A DNA stretch of 34,041 nucleotides from JAOUEA01 sp035711865 (GTDB lineage: Bacteria > Actinomycetota > UBA4738 > HRBIN12): positions 1 to 34,041 of the forward strand of contig DASTBT010000153.1 in the NCBI GenBank assembly GCA_035711865.1, read 5' to 3'. The notes under the pieces are model-generated. The model did no database searches, had not been told where the DNA came from, and saw only the letters and a program-made list of their open reading frames with translations. The stretch's first letter is position 1; each line of letters begins with the position of its first letter. Shown here in pieces: positions 14,078-22,008 of this stretch. Position numbers and translations under genes: made by a program.

Positions 14078-15132
14078 GCACGGCCACCGCGACCCGGCGA
14101 GCGCCGTCGTCGTCCCTCACGTCGTTCGTCGTCGCGTCCCGCTACCTGCCCGTGTACATCGCGATCGTGCTGTTGATCGTGGTGGCGGCGATCTGGGCTC
14201 CGGCGGCGCTACGGGCGCCGTCGCTGCGCGCGATCGCGCCGTTCGGGACCTTCCTGGCGATCGCCGCGCTCGGCCAGATGCTCGTGATCATGACCGGAGG
14301 CATCGACCTCAGCGTGCCGGGAAGCATCACGCTCGGGGCGGTGCTCGTGGTCGGCGTCGGCGACGCCTCCGACGACCGCGTCTGGGCAGCGATCGGGGTG
14401 GCCCTGCTCGCCGTCGCCCTCGTCGGACTGGTGAACGGGATCCTGATCGGCGGCCTCGGCCTCAACGCGCTCATCGTCACGCTCGCGGTCGGGCAGATCG
14501 TGAACGGCATCGCCCTTCGCTACTACACCAGCGTGGCGATCCAGACGCCGGTTCCCACGGGTCTGTCCGAGTGGGCATCGTCCCGGTTCCTCGGCGTGAC
14601 GCGAACGTTCTGGGTGGGGGTGGTGCTCACGCTCGTGCTGATCGTGATCTTCCGGTTCACGACGCCGGGACGACGGTTCCAGGTGGTCGGCGCCAATCCG
14701 GTCGCGAGCCACATCGCCGGATTGCGCGTGAACCTCAACCAGGTGGCGGCCTACGTCGTCGCCGCGCTGTGCTACGGCGTGGCCGCGATCCTGCTCGCCG
14801 CCTTCCTGAAGACACCGAGCATCAGCCTCGGGGTGCCGTACCTGCTGGGACCGATCGCCGCGGTGGTGATCGGTGGCGCCTCGCTCACCGGCGGCCTCGC
14901 GAGCCCCCTCTCGACCTGGGCGGGAGCCTTCTTCCTCGCAGGGCTGAATCAGATGATGCGGGTCATGGGCCTGTCGACGGCCCTGCAGTTCGTCGTCTTC
15001 GGGCTGGTGATCGTGGGAGGGATGTTGGTCTCGGGAGACCGGATCATCCGCGGCGTCGAGCAGGTGCTGCGGGAACGCAGAGGCGACGGCGAGACGAGCG
15101 TCGTCGGCGCGACGGATGGGGGGAGCGGATGA
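14074..15132 (+). CDS. ABC importer permease, ribose/nucleoside type (BPD_transp_2 family)
   Basis: The protein has 352 residues and about eight to ten hydrophobic segments. The family marker GGIDLSVPGSITLGAVLVVG follows LGQMLVIM, and GLNALIVTLAVGQIVNGIALRYY and LLGPIAAVVIGGASLTGGLASPLSTWAGAFFLAGLNQMM are the other conserved blocks of RbsC-like permeases. It should form the membrane channel together with the second, fused permease at 18073, as in other two-permease systems such as LsrC/LsrD. ATG at 14074 gives an ATGA overlap with the preceding amidohydrolase gene. The C-terminal tail is short and cytoplasmic, without any added domain. Confidence 0.92.
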   Translation: MSTATATRRAPSSSLTSFVVASRYLPVYIAIVLLIVVAAIWAPAALRAPSLRAIAPFGTFLAIAALGQMLVIMTGGIDLSVPGSITLGAVLVVGVGDASDDRVWAAIGVALLAVALVGLVNGILIGGLGLNALIVTLAVGQIVNGIALRYYTSVAIQTPVPTGLSEWASSRFLGVTRTFWVGVVLTLVLIVIFRFTTPGRRFQVVGANPVASHIAGLRVNLNQVAAYVVAALCYGVAAILLAAFLKTPSISLGVPYLLGPIAAVVIGGASLTGGLASPLSTWAGAFFLAGLNQMMRVMGLSTALQFVVFGLVIVGGMLVSGDRIIRGVEQVLRERRGDGETSVVGATDGGSG

Positions 15133-15203
15133 AGAGGGAGGCGCGGATGCGTCGGAGACCGGCCGGGAGAGGCTCGGGACTGGGATCGAACAGGAGGTGG
15201 GAT

Positions 15204-16487
15204 ATGCATCGGATCAGGATCATCGGCGTCGTCGCGGTGCTGGCGTTGGTCTTCGCCGCATGCGGCGGCGACGACGGCGGCGGCACCGCTGAGCCGACCG
15301 GCGACGCCGAAGCGTCGGCCGCCGGGACGGAGCTCTCCGAGTACGGAGAGAGCGTCGACGCCGACCCGGCGTTGGTGGAGAAGGCGCTCGGGCCCGTGGA
15401 GGACGTGCCCGACATCGTGCTCGCTGCGATCGCACGGGCCGACCAGGACCTCGACCAGGCCACGATCGACACGGCGATGGAATGCTGGAACAGCGTCGAA
15501 TGCGACACCGGCAGCGGAGGCGAGCTGATCATGGGCGTCGCCGACGGCGGCCGGGGCAACGTCTGGCGTCAGGTGACCCACATGGAGGCGATCCTACAGG
15601 CGCTGACGTACCCGGAGATCGGAACGATCATCTCCCGTGACGCCCAGTGGGACGAGGACCCGGCGGTCGCCGAGGCCGACATCCGCTTCCTGATCCAGGC
15701 GGGGGCCGACTTCATCATCGGGTACCCGGACCAGGGCACGAACATCGCCGCCGCGATCCTCGAGGCCGAAGCTGCCGGGATCCCGTACATCCCGTACTCC
15801 GCGGGGTACGTGGGACTCCCGGGTGACGAAGGCGCGCTGATCCCCGGTGAGGACTACACCGCCATCGTCGGCGAGGACCTGTGCGCGCTCGGCGAGAGCT
15901 TCGCCGACATCGTGAACGCCGAGGCTGCCCCCGGGCCCGTGGGCATCATGGGCGGAACCCCGGGCAACGCGCTGTCGGCAGGATGGCAGCGGTGCTTCCA
16001 GCCGGCGCTCGACGACTCGCACCCGCGGGTCGGACCGGCGGCGGACACGTACTGGGTGAACGACTTCGCCCTGCAGACCGTGCTGGGTTGGCTGTCGACC
16101 GATCCCGACATCACGGCCTATGCGTACGAGTACGCCGACGGCATGTACACGGCGCTCGACGCCTATGAGCAGCTCGACGTGCCGGTGGAGGACATCACCA
16201 TCGTGGTCCGCACCGACGAGCAGACGCTGTTCTGCGACTGGGTGGACCGCAACGAGCCGAGCTATCGGATCTTCTTCTCGGCCGGCGGCAACTTCCAGTC
16301 GCGAGTGGCCGTCACCGCGGCGATGCTGACCCTGCAGGACTACGAGGTCCCGGCGGAGATCATCGTGCCGCACGTGATGCGTGAGGTCACGGACAGCAAC
16401 TGCGACCCCAACCGGGTGACGGAGACCGTCTCGGGTACCAGCATGGTGCCGGACGAGGTGCTCGCCACGATGTACCCAGAGGGATGA
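15204..16487 (+). CDS. ABC importer substrate-binding lipoprotein, sugar-binding (periplasmic binding protein) type
   Basis: The protein has 427 residues. A lipoprotein signal peptide MHRIRIIGVVAVLALVFAAC places the lipidated Cys at residue 20, followed by an acidic Gly-rich linker. The mature region contains segments typical of cluster B (ribose-type) receptors: ADIRFLIQAGADFIIGYPDQGTN, AAGIPYIPYSAG, GPVGIMGG and WLSTDPDITAYAYEYADGMYTALDAYEQ. Several cysteines (ECWNSVECD, EDLCALG, LFCDW, DSNCDPN) could form disulfides outside the cell. The ATG at 15204 has a good GGAGG at 15193-15197. An in-frame ATG at 15129 overlaps the permease stop, but it would add a 25-residue Arg-rich leader before the signal peptide. 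The stop overlaps the ATPase start (ATGA). The ligand is unknown. Confidence 0.9.
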   Translation: MHRIRIIGVVAVLALVFAACGGDDGGGTAEPTGDAEASAAGTELSEYGESVDADPALVEKALGPVEDVPDIVLAAIARADQDLDQATIDTAMECWNSVECDTGSGGELIMGVADGGRGNVWRQVTHMEAILQALTYPEIGTIISRDAQWDEDPAVAEADIRFLIQAGADFIIGYPDQGTNIAAAILEAEAAGIPYIPYSAGYVGLPGDEGALIPGEDYTAIVGEDLCALGESFADIVNAEAAPGPVGIMGGTPGNALSAGWQRCFQPALDDSHPRVGPAADTYWVNDFALQTVLGWLSTDPDITAYAYEYADGMYTALDAYEQLDVPVEDITIVVRTDEQTLFCDWVDRNEPSYRIFFSAGGNFQSRVAVTAAMLTLQDYEVPAEIIVPHVMREVTDSNCDPNRVTETVSGTSMVPDEVLATMYPEG

Positions 16488-18076
16488 TCGACGGCGTCCC
16501 CGACGCCGTGAGGAGCGCCCCGGAGCTCGTGCTCGAGCTCCGGGGGCTCTCCCGTCAGTTCGGGGCAGTGCGTGCGCTGCGCGACGTGAGCTTCGACTGC
16601 CGCGCCGGCGAGGTGCACGCGATCGTCGGGGAGAACGGTAGCGGGAAGACGACCCTGCTCGGGATCGCGAGCGGAGCGGTGGACCCCGACCGAGGCACGG
16701 TGACGATCGGCGGCAGGCGGCTGCGGAGGGACTCGCCGGCCGAGGCGCGAAAGCTCGGCCTGGCGATGGCCTACCAGGACACCTCGCTGATCCTCGCCCA
16801 ACCGGTCAAGAACAACCTGTACCTGTCCGCGCCTCCCGATCAGCGCCCTCGATTCTGGCGGCGCAAGCGCTGGGCACGCCGGGCGCTCGCAGGCTTCGAC
16901 CTGGACATCGAGCTCTTCCCCGACGCGCCCGCAGGAACCCTCACCCTCGCCGATCGTCAGCTGTTCGAGGTCGCGAAGGCGCTCGTCACCGACCCGAAGG
17001 TCCTGCTGCTCGACGAGCCCACCACGGCGCTCGGCCCACACGAGGTCGAGGCCCTGCATCGAACGCTCGCCGCCTGCCGCGACCGGGGTGTCGGCGTCGT
17101 GTACGTGAGCCATCGTCTGCCGGAGGTTCTGGAGATCGCCGACCGCATCACGGTGTTACGTGACGGCATGGCTCAAGGGACGTTCGACGCCGCCACCACG
17201 ACGGAGCATGCGCTCGTCGATCTCATCGTGGGGCGCGCGTTCGAAGCGGCGTTCCCCCAGCCCGCGCCGGGGGCGGAAGCTCGTGGCGAGGCGCTCGTCG
17301 TGGACGGACTGCAGGGACAGTCGTTCGGTCCCGTGAGCTTCACCCTGGAACGCGGGGAAGTGGTCGGGATCGCCGGAGCGGAGGGCAACGGACAGCCGCA
17401 GCTCTTCGACTGCCTCGCGGGTCGCCAGCCTCCGCGTGCGGGCAAGGTCGCCTGCGTCGGCGACGAGCTGATGTTGATATCCGCCCACGAGGCCGTCCGC
17501 GCCGGCATCATGATGCTGCCGGGCGACCGCAAGGTGGAAGCGCTGATGCCCGTGTTGGGGGTGCGGGTGAACGCGACGATCCAGTCGCTTCGGCGGTTCG
17601 GCGTGATGGGGTTCCTCCGACGCCGGAAGGAACGCGCGGCGGTGCGTGAGCTGGTCGAGCGTCTCGAGATCCGCACGCCGTCGCTCGAGCAACCCGTGGG
17701 ATTCCTGTCGGGCGGCAACCAACAGAAGGTGGCCGTCTCGCGGGCGTTCCTACGAGAACCCTCGGTGATCCTCGCGTACGAACCGACCCAGGGCGTCGAC
17801 GTCGGGTCGCGCTTCGACATCTACACGGCGCTTCGGTCCCGCAGCGACGCGGGCACCGCGATCCTCGTGAAGTCGAGCGACCCGATCGAGCTGAGTGGCT
17901 TGTGCGACCGGGTGCTCGTGATGTCGCGCGGCACCATCGTCGAGGAGATCCCTGGCGACGAACTCGACGAGCTGCGCATCGTCGAGGCGATCGTCCGCGG
18001 CCCCGGGATGTCCCGGTCGGGCAGGTCACCGCTTGGTGTCGCGATGCCGAAGTCCGCGAGCGAAAGCGGCACATGA
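16484..18076 (+). CDS. ABC importer ATPase with two nucleotide-binding domains (RbsA/MglA type)
   Basis: The protein has 530 residues. The first domain has Walker A GENGSGKTT (Gly49-Thr57), a relaxed signature LTLADRQLFEVAKAL, Walker B VLLLDEPTTAL and the switch His in YVSHRLPE. The second domain has a degenerate Walker A (GAEGNGQPQL), usual for this family, and a perfect signature LSGGNQQKVAVSRAFL. Its Walker B reads VILAYEPTQGVDVG, with the usual Asp before Glu replaced by Tyr. One active ATP site formed by Walker A of domain 1 and the signature of domain 2 is the expected arrangement. It energises the two permeases encoded on either side. ATGA overlaps join it to the receptor gene upstream and the fused permease gene downstream. 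Confidence 0.92.
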   Translation: MIDGVPDAVRSAPELVLELRGLSRQFGAVRALRDVSFDCRAGEVHAIVGENGSGKTTLLGIASGAVDPDRGTVTIGGRRLRRDSPAEARKLGLAMAYQDTSLILAQPVKNNLYLSAPPDQRPRFWRRKRWARRALAGFDLDIELFPDAPAGTLTLADRQLFEVAKALVTDPKVLLLDEPTTALGPHEVEALHRTLAACRDRGVGVVYVSHRLPEVLEIADRITVLRDGMAQGTFDAATTTEHALVDLIVGRAFEAAFPQPAPGAEARGEALVVDGLQGQSFGPVSFTLERGEVVGIAGAEGNGQPQLFDCLAGRQPPRAGKVACVGDELMLISAHEAVRAGIMMLPGDRKVEALMPVLGVRVNATIQSLRRFGVMGFLRRRKERAAVRELVERLEIRTPSLEQPVGFLSGGNQQKVAVSRAFLREPSVILAYEPTQGVDVGSRFDIYTALRSRSDAGTAILVKSSDPIELSGLCDRVLVMSRGTIVEEIPGDELDELRIVEAIVRGPGMSRSGRSPLGVAMPKSASESGT

Positions 18077-20592
18077 GGTCCGGCACCGAGACGCGGCCGC
18101 CCGATGCCCGGCCACCTGGACCCGGCGACGCGTCTCGATCGACCGGGGTCGACGGTGCGCGCATCGCGGTCCGCAAGGTGCTGCGCGACGCGCGTGACAA
18201 GAACAAGTGGCGGAAGATCGTCCGCTTCCGGCTGTGGATGCCCGTCGCGCTCCAGCTGCTCCTGCTCGTGGCGGTCGCCTGGTACACGACGTCGCGCTTC
18301 GACGGGTTCATCAACGCCTCGAACGTCACGAGCATCTTGATCCTCGCCGCCCCGCTCGCCATGGTTGCGATGGGCCAGACCCATGCTCTACTCGTCGGTT
18401 ACCTCGACCTCTCGGTCGGCGCGATGGTGACGTTCGGGGTCGTGGTGGCGTCGTTCCTGATCGGGCCCGACGCCTCAGCGACGCAGATCCTCATCGGGGT
18501 CGTCGCGGTGTTCATGAGCGCCATCGTGCTCGGGCTCGTGAACGGCGGGCTCACCGTCGGCGTGAAGATCCCGTCGATCATCGTGACGCTCGCGACCCTG
18601 AGCGTCCTCAACGGCATCTCGCTCACGCTGCGTGAGACGCCTGGGGGTGTCATCAACCGTGAGCTCACCGAGCTCCTGCGGGCCGGGATCGGTCCGATCC
18701 CGATCATCTTCCTCGTCTGCGTCGTCACGGCCGGCGCGTTGGACTACTGGCTGCACGCCACCGGCCAGGGTCTGCAGCTGCGGTCGACGGGCTTCGACGA
18801 TGTCTCGGCGATGCGCAACGGCGTTCGAACGAAGTGGGTGCGTGTGCGCGCGCTCGTGCTGTCGGCCGTCTTCGCGGCCGTCGCGGCCTTCTTCGTCATG
18901 GCCCGCTCCGGCATCGGGAACGCGCAGATCGGTGACAGCTACGCGCTCAATAGCATCACGGCTGCGGTGCTCGGCGGGGCGGCGCTCACAGGTGGCCGAG
19001 CGACGTTCTTGGGAACGCTCGTCGCATCGGTGCTGCTGGCCCTCATCATCAGCGCCCTGCCGTTCCTCGGGCTCGCCGCCGAGCACGGTCAGATCATCAT
19101 CGGTCTCCTCGTGCTGCTCGGCATCGTGCTGTTCCAGGTCGGGGACATCAAGGAGCTCGTGAAGCGGAACTACAAGCGCGCGCGCCGGCTCGTGATCGGG
19201 AGCCGACCGCCGAAGCAGGCAGAGCTCCCCGTCCTGTACCCGCCCGACGTCGATTTCCGGGTGGCCCCGACCGGGACGATGGTGATCGCGGGGGGAACCG
19301 TACTCAGCATGGACCCGCAGGTCGGTGACGTCGCCTCGACCGATGTGTTGATCGACGGCGACCGGATCGTCGATGTCCGCCCGGGCATCGAGCCACCCCC
19401 CGACGCCGAGGTGATCGACGCGACCGGCATGATCGTGATGCCGGGGTTCGTCGACAGCCACCGCCACATCTGGGAAGGCCTGCTCCGCAACATTGGTACC
19501 GACGTGCCCCTCGAGGGCCGGTCGAGCTACATCTCGTTCGTGCTGCACAAGCTCGCGCCGGCGTTCCGACCCGAGGACGCCTACATCGGCGACCTGATCT
19601 CGGCGCTCGGCGCGATCGACGCCGGCATCACGACCCTGCTCGACTGGTCGCACATCCAGGGCTCCCCGGCCCACACGGATGCCGTGGTCCAGGCGCTCCG
19701 TGACTCGGGCATGCGCGCCGTGTTCGCCTACGGCTTCCCGTGGTGGGGCAGATGGGAGGAACGCCAACCCAGCTGGTTCGTGCGCGCCGCGAACGAACAC
19801 TTCTCGAACGGCGACGGTATGCTCTCTCTCGCCCTCGCGGCGCCCGGTCCCGAGTTCACCGACTTCGAGGTCTCGCGAGACCATTGGAAGCTCGCCCGCG
19901 AGGCCGGGGCACGCATCACGACCCACGTCGGCGTCGGGAGCTACGGGCAGGACGCCAAGCTCCAGGAGATGGGCGAGGCCGGGCTGCTCGGCCCCGACAC
20001 GACCTACATCCACTGCACGACACTGAACGACACCGAGATCCAGATGATCGTCGACACCGGCGGCACGGTCTCGCTCGCTTCACCGGTGGAGATGATGATG
20101 GGCCACGGCATGCCCCCGATCCAGAAGTTCCTCGACCGCGGCTTGCGCCCGAGCTTGAGCGTCGACGTCGAGACGAACGTTCCCGGTGACATGTTCAACC
20201 AGATGCGCTCGGTCCTCGCGCTGCAGCGGGCGATCTCGACCGCCGAGGCCAAGACGCCGATGACGACGAGGGAGGTCCTCGCCTGCGCCACGCTCGAAGG
20301 AGCGCGGGCGAACGGGCTCGACTCGAAGGTGGGTTCGTTGACGCCCGGGAAGCTGGCCGACGTCATCATGCTTCGCACCGATCGCATGAACGTCACGCCG
20401 CTCAACGACCCGACGACCGCGGTGGTGACGGGCATGGACACCGGGAACGTCGACACGGTCCTGATCGGCGGTCGCGTGATGAAGCGCCACGGCGAGCTGC
20501 TGCACGTCGACTGGCCGGCGCTGAAACGCATGGCCGCGGAGTCGAGGGACCACGTGATCGCCAGGTCGGGCTTCAAGATGCCGAGCATCTGA
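18073..20592 (+). CDS. Fusion of ABC importer permease (N-terminal) and amidohydrolase (C-terminal), paralogue 3
   Basis: One uninterrupted frame encodes 839 residues. Residues 1-52 are a basic, Pro-rich cytoplasmic leader. About 53-360 is a BPD_transp_2 permease with GYLDLSVGAMVTFG, GVKIPSIIVTLATLSVLNGISL and ITAAVLGGAALTGGRATFLGTLVASVLLALII. A 40-residue linker follows. From about 401 a full amidohydrolase begins (MVIAGGTVLSMDP), with HxH at His463/His465 (GFVDSHRHIWEG), His in ITTHVGVG, His in TTYIHCTTLND, Asp in LSVDVETNVPGDMF, and LTPGKLADVIMLRTD. As in paralogue 1, the HxxE glutamate is absent (HVGV). RbsC-like permeases end in the cytoplasm, so the enzyme would sit at the inner mouth of the channel. 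No stop codon and no strong ribosome binding site lies in the linker (19150-19279). It is the last gene of the operon. Confidence 0.9.
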   Translation: MRSGTETRPPDARPPGPGDASRSTGVDGARIAVRKVLRDARDKNKWRKIVRFRLWMPVALQLLLLVAVAWYTTSRFDGFINASNVTSILILAAPLAMVAMGQTHALLVGYLDLSVGAMVTFGVVVASFLIGPDASATQILIGVVAVFMSAIVLGLVNGGLTVGVKIPSIIVTLATLSVLNGISLTLRETPGGVINRELTELLRAGIGPIPIIFLVCVVTAGALDYWLHATGQGLQLRSTGFDDVSAMRNGVRTKWVRVRALVLSAVFAAVAAFFVMARSGIGNAQIGDSYALNSITAAVLGGAALTGGRATFLGTLVASVLLALIISALPFLGLAAEHGQIIIGLLVLLGIVLFQVGDIKELVKRNYKRARRLVIGSRPPKQAELPVLYPPDVDFRVAPTGTMVIAGGTVLSMDPQVGDVASTDVLIDGDRIVDVRPGIEPPPDAEVIDATGMIVMPGFVDSHRHIWEGLLRNIGTDVPLEGRSSYISFVLHKLAPAFRPEDAYIGDLISALGAIDAGITTLLDWSHIQGSPAHTDAVVQALRDSGMRAVFAYGFPWWGRWEERQPSWFVRAANEHFSNGDGMLSLALAAPGPEFTDFEVSRDHWKLAREAGARITTHVGVGSYGQDAKLQEMGEAGLLGPDTTYIHCTTLNDTEIQMIVDTGGTVSLASPVEMMMGHGMPPIQKFLDRGLRPSLSVDVETNVPGDMFNQMRSVLALQRAISTAEAKTPMTTREVLACATLEGARANGLDSKVGSLTPGKLADVIMLRTDRMNVTPLNDPTTAVVTGMDTGNVDTVLIGGRVMKRHGELLHVDWPALKRMAAESRDHVIARSGFKMPSI

Positions 20593-20610
20593 CGGAGCGT
20601 GTCGGGCCGC

Positions 20611-21972
20611 TCAGACGGACGTCACGAGCCCCGTTCCGCCGTCGGACTTGACGGCGGCGCCGAAGGCCTCTGACATCTCGCGCACCTCGTCGAGGATCGA
20701 ACCCGCGACCTCGGGCGTGGGGATCCTGGGAACGCCGCGCCGCGTCGGCGGCTCGCTCCGGCCGAGGTCGACCGGGTGCAGCCGGAGCTCCTCGAGCCCC
20801 TCGGGGCCCAGTCGGATCCTCGCGAGCACACCGCGGAACGTGGCCTCGGTGCGGAACGAGTCCTCGTTCAGCAGCGCCAGCAGGTCGGCGTCGGTCACCG
20901 ACGCCGGATCGTCGAACCGCTCGCGCAGCAACGACCGGCTCTCGTCGTAGAAGTACCGCTGGATCGGCTCCTGCATGTCGCACCAGAGGAAGTTCCCCGC
21001 GCCGTAGATCACCGGTCTGTCCCGGTACCGCTCGATCGGGGCGAGGCGGTGCGGGCCGCTGATCGCCACGACGTCGGCGCCTTGGTCGATCGCGGCGTGC
21101 GCCCAGCTCCGCAGGAACGGAGGCGGCTCGCCGGGATGGCCGTCGCCCTGGTGCGAGTGCGCCGCGGCCACCACCACGTCGGCGTGGCGAGACGCGAGCC
21201 GAATCGAGCGCAGGTTCTCCGCGAGCGCTTCCTCGTCGGGCTCGTGGCGGACCTCCATCTGCTCGCCGAGCTCGAACCGCCGCCCGTACAGCTCCAGCAC
21301 GTCGGGCGGCGACTCCTCGTCGACGTGCTGGGTGAGCCACGCGACGTCGCCCTCCGGATGCGCCAGGCGGATCGCCACGAGCGACCGCATCACCTTGCGG
21401 GTGACGACGACGGTCGTGCGCACCGGCACGGTGGCCACCCCCGGCCGCGACGGCACCTCCCCGAACGCGTCGAGCGCGGGCGCGAGGCCGCTCGCGGGGC
21501 TGGTGGTCATCGAGACCAGGCCGAGGCGGCCCGCATCGGTCTCCAGGTACCTGGGAGCCCGAGCGGCCGCCGAAGTCACGCCGGAGCCGGCGTGCACGAG
21601 CGCCGCCTCGTCGAGCCAGAGCCCGGTCTCGAGCAGCCCTCCGGCGCCCCAATCGGTGGAGTGGTTGTTGGCGCGACCGAACACGTCGAAGCCGAGCGCC
21701 CTGAGATCGAGCGCACAGTCGGGCTGGGCCCGCACGGCCCAGTCGTCGGGAAGGCCCGACGGCACCGCGGCCGTGTCGGCCAGGTCGACGATGCTGGTCT
21801 CGAGGTTGCCGAACGCCGCGTCGGCTCCGCGCAGCAGGCTCACGACGTCGGCGAACGGGCGGTCGACGCCGACCATCGGCAACAGTGGCCGCGTCACGAT
21901 GCAGTCACCTGCGACCGCGATCGTGAATGAACCTCGAAGCGTCGTGCGTTCGTCGCCGTCGACCCGAGCCAC
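20611..21972 (-). CDS. CapA family metallophosphatase-like protein
   Basis: The protein has 453 residues. Conserved CapA/PGA_cap blocks are visible: AVAGDCIVTRPL at the N-terminus, LLRGADAAFGNLETSI, LGFDVFGRANNHSTDWGAGGLLET, the HSHQGDGHPGEPPPF loop, AIDQGADVVAISGPHRLAPIERY and VIYGAGNFLW. These correspond to the metallophosphoesterase-like fold that includes the poly-gamma-glutamate accessory protein CapA. Unlike secreted CapA proteins, no signal peptide is present, so it is predicted to be cytoplasmic. An extra segment of about 100 residues lies between the ANNH and HSHQ motifs. It converges on the permease-amidohydrolase fusion gene with only 18 bases between stop codons. Its link to that locus is unknown. 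Confidence 0.85.
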   Translation of the reverse strand: MARVDGDERTTLRGSFTIAVAGDCIVTRPLLPMVGVDRPFADVVSLLRGADAAFGNLETSIVDLADTAAVPSGLPDDWAVRAQPDCALDLRALGFDVFGRANNHSTDWGAGGLLETGLWLDEAALVHAGSGVTSAAARAPRYLETDAGRLGLVSMTTSPASGLAPALDAFGEVPSRPGVATVPVRTTVVVTRKVMRSLVAIRLAHPEGDVAWLTQHVDEESPPDVLELYGRRFELGEQMEVRHEPDEEALAENLRSIRLASRHADVVVAAAHSHQGDGHPGEPPPFLRSWAHAAIDQGADVVAISGPHRLAPIERYRDRPVIYGAGNFLWCDMQEPIQRYFYDESRSLLRERFDDPASVTDADLLALLNEDSFRTEATFRGVLARIRLGPEGLEELRLHPVDLGRSEPPTRRGVPRIPTPEVAGSILDEVREMSEAFGAAVKSDGGTGLVTSV

Positions 21973-22008
21973 GGGCGAATCGTAGCCGCCCGTGTTAGCG
22001 CGCGCTCG

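Noticed and set aside
15129..15203. Alternative start of the substrate-binding lipoprotein at 15129
   Set aside because: It forms an ATGA overlap but would place 25 Arg-rich residues in front of a normal lipoprotein signal peptide. The ATG at 15204 has a clear GGAGG.
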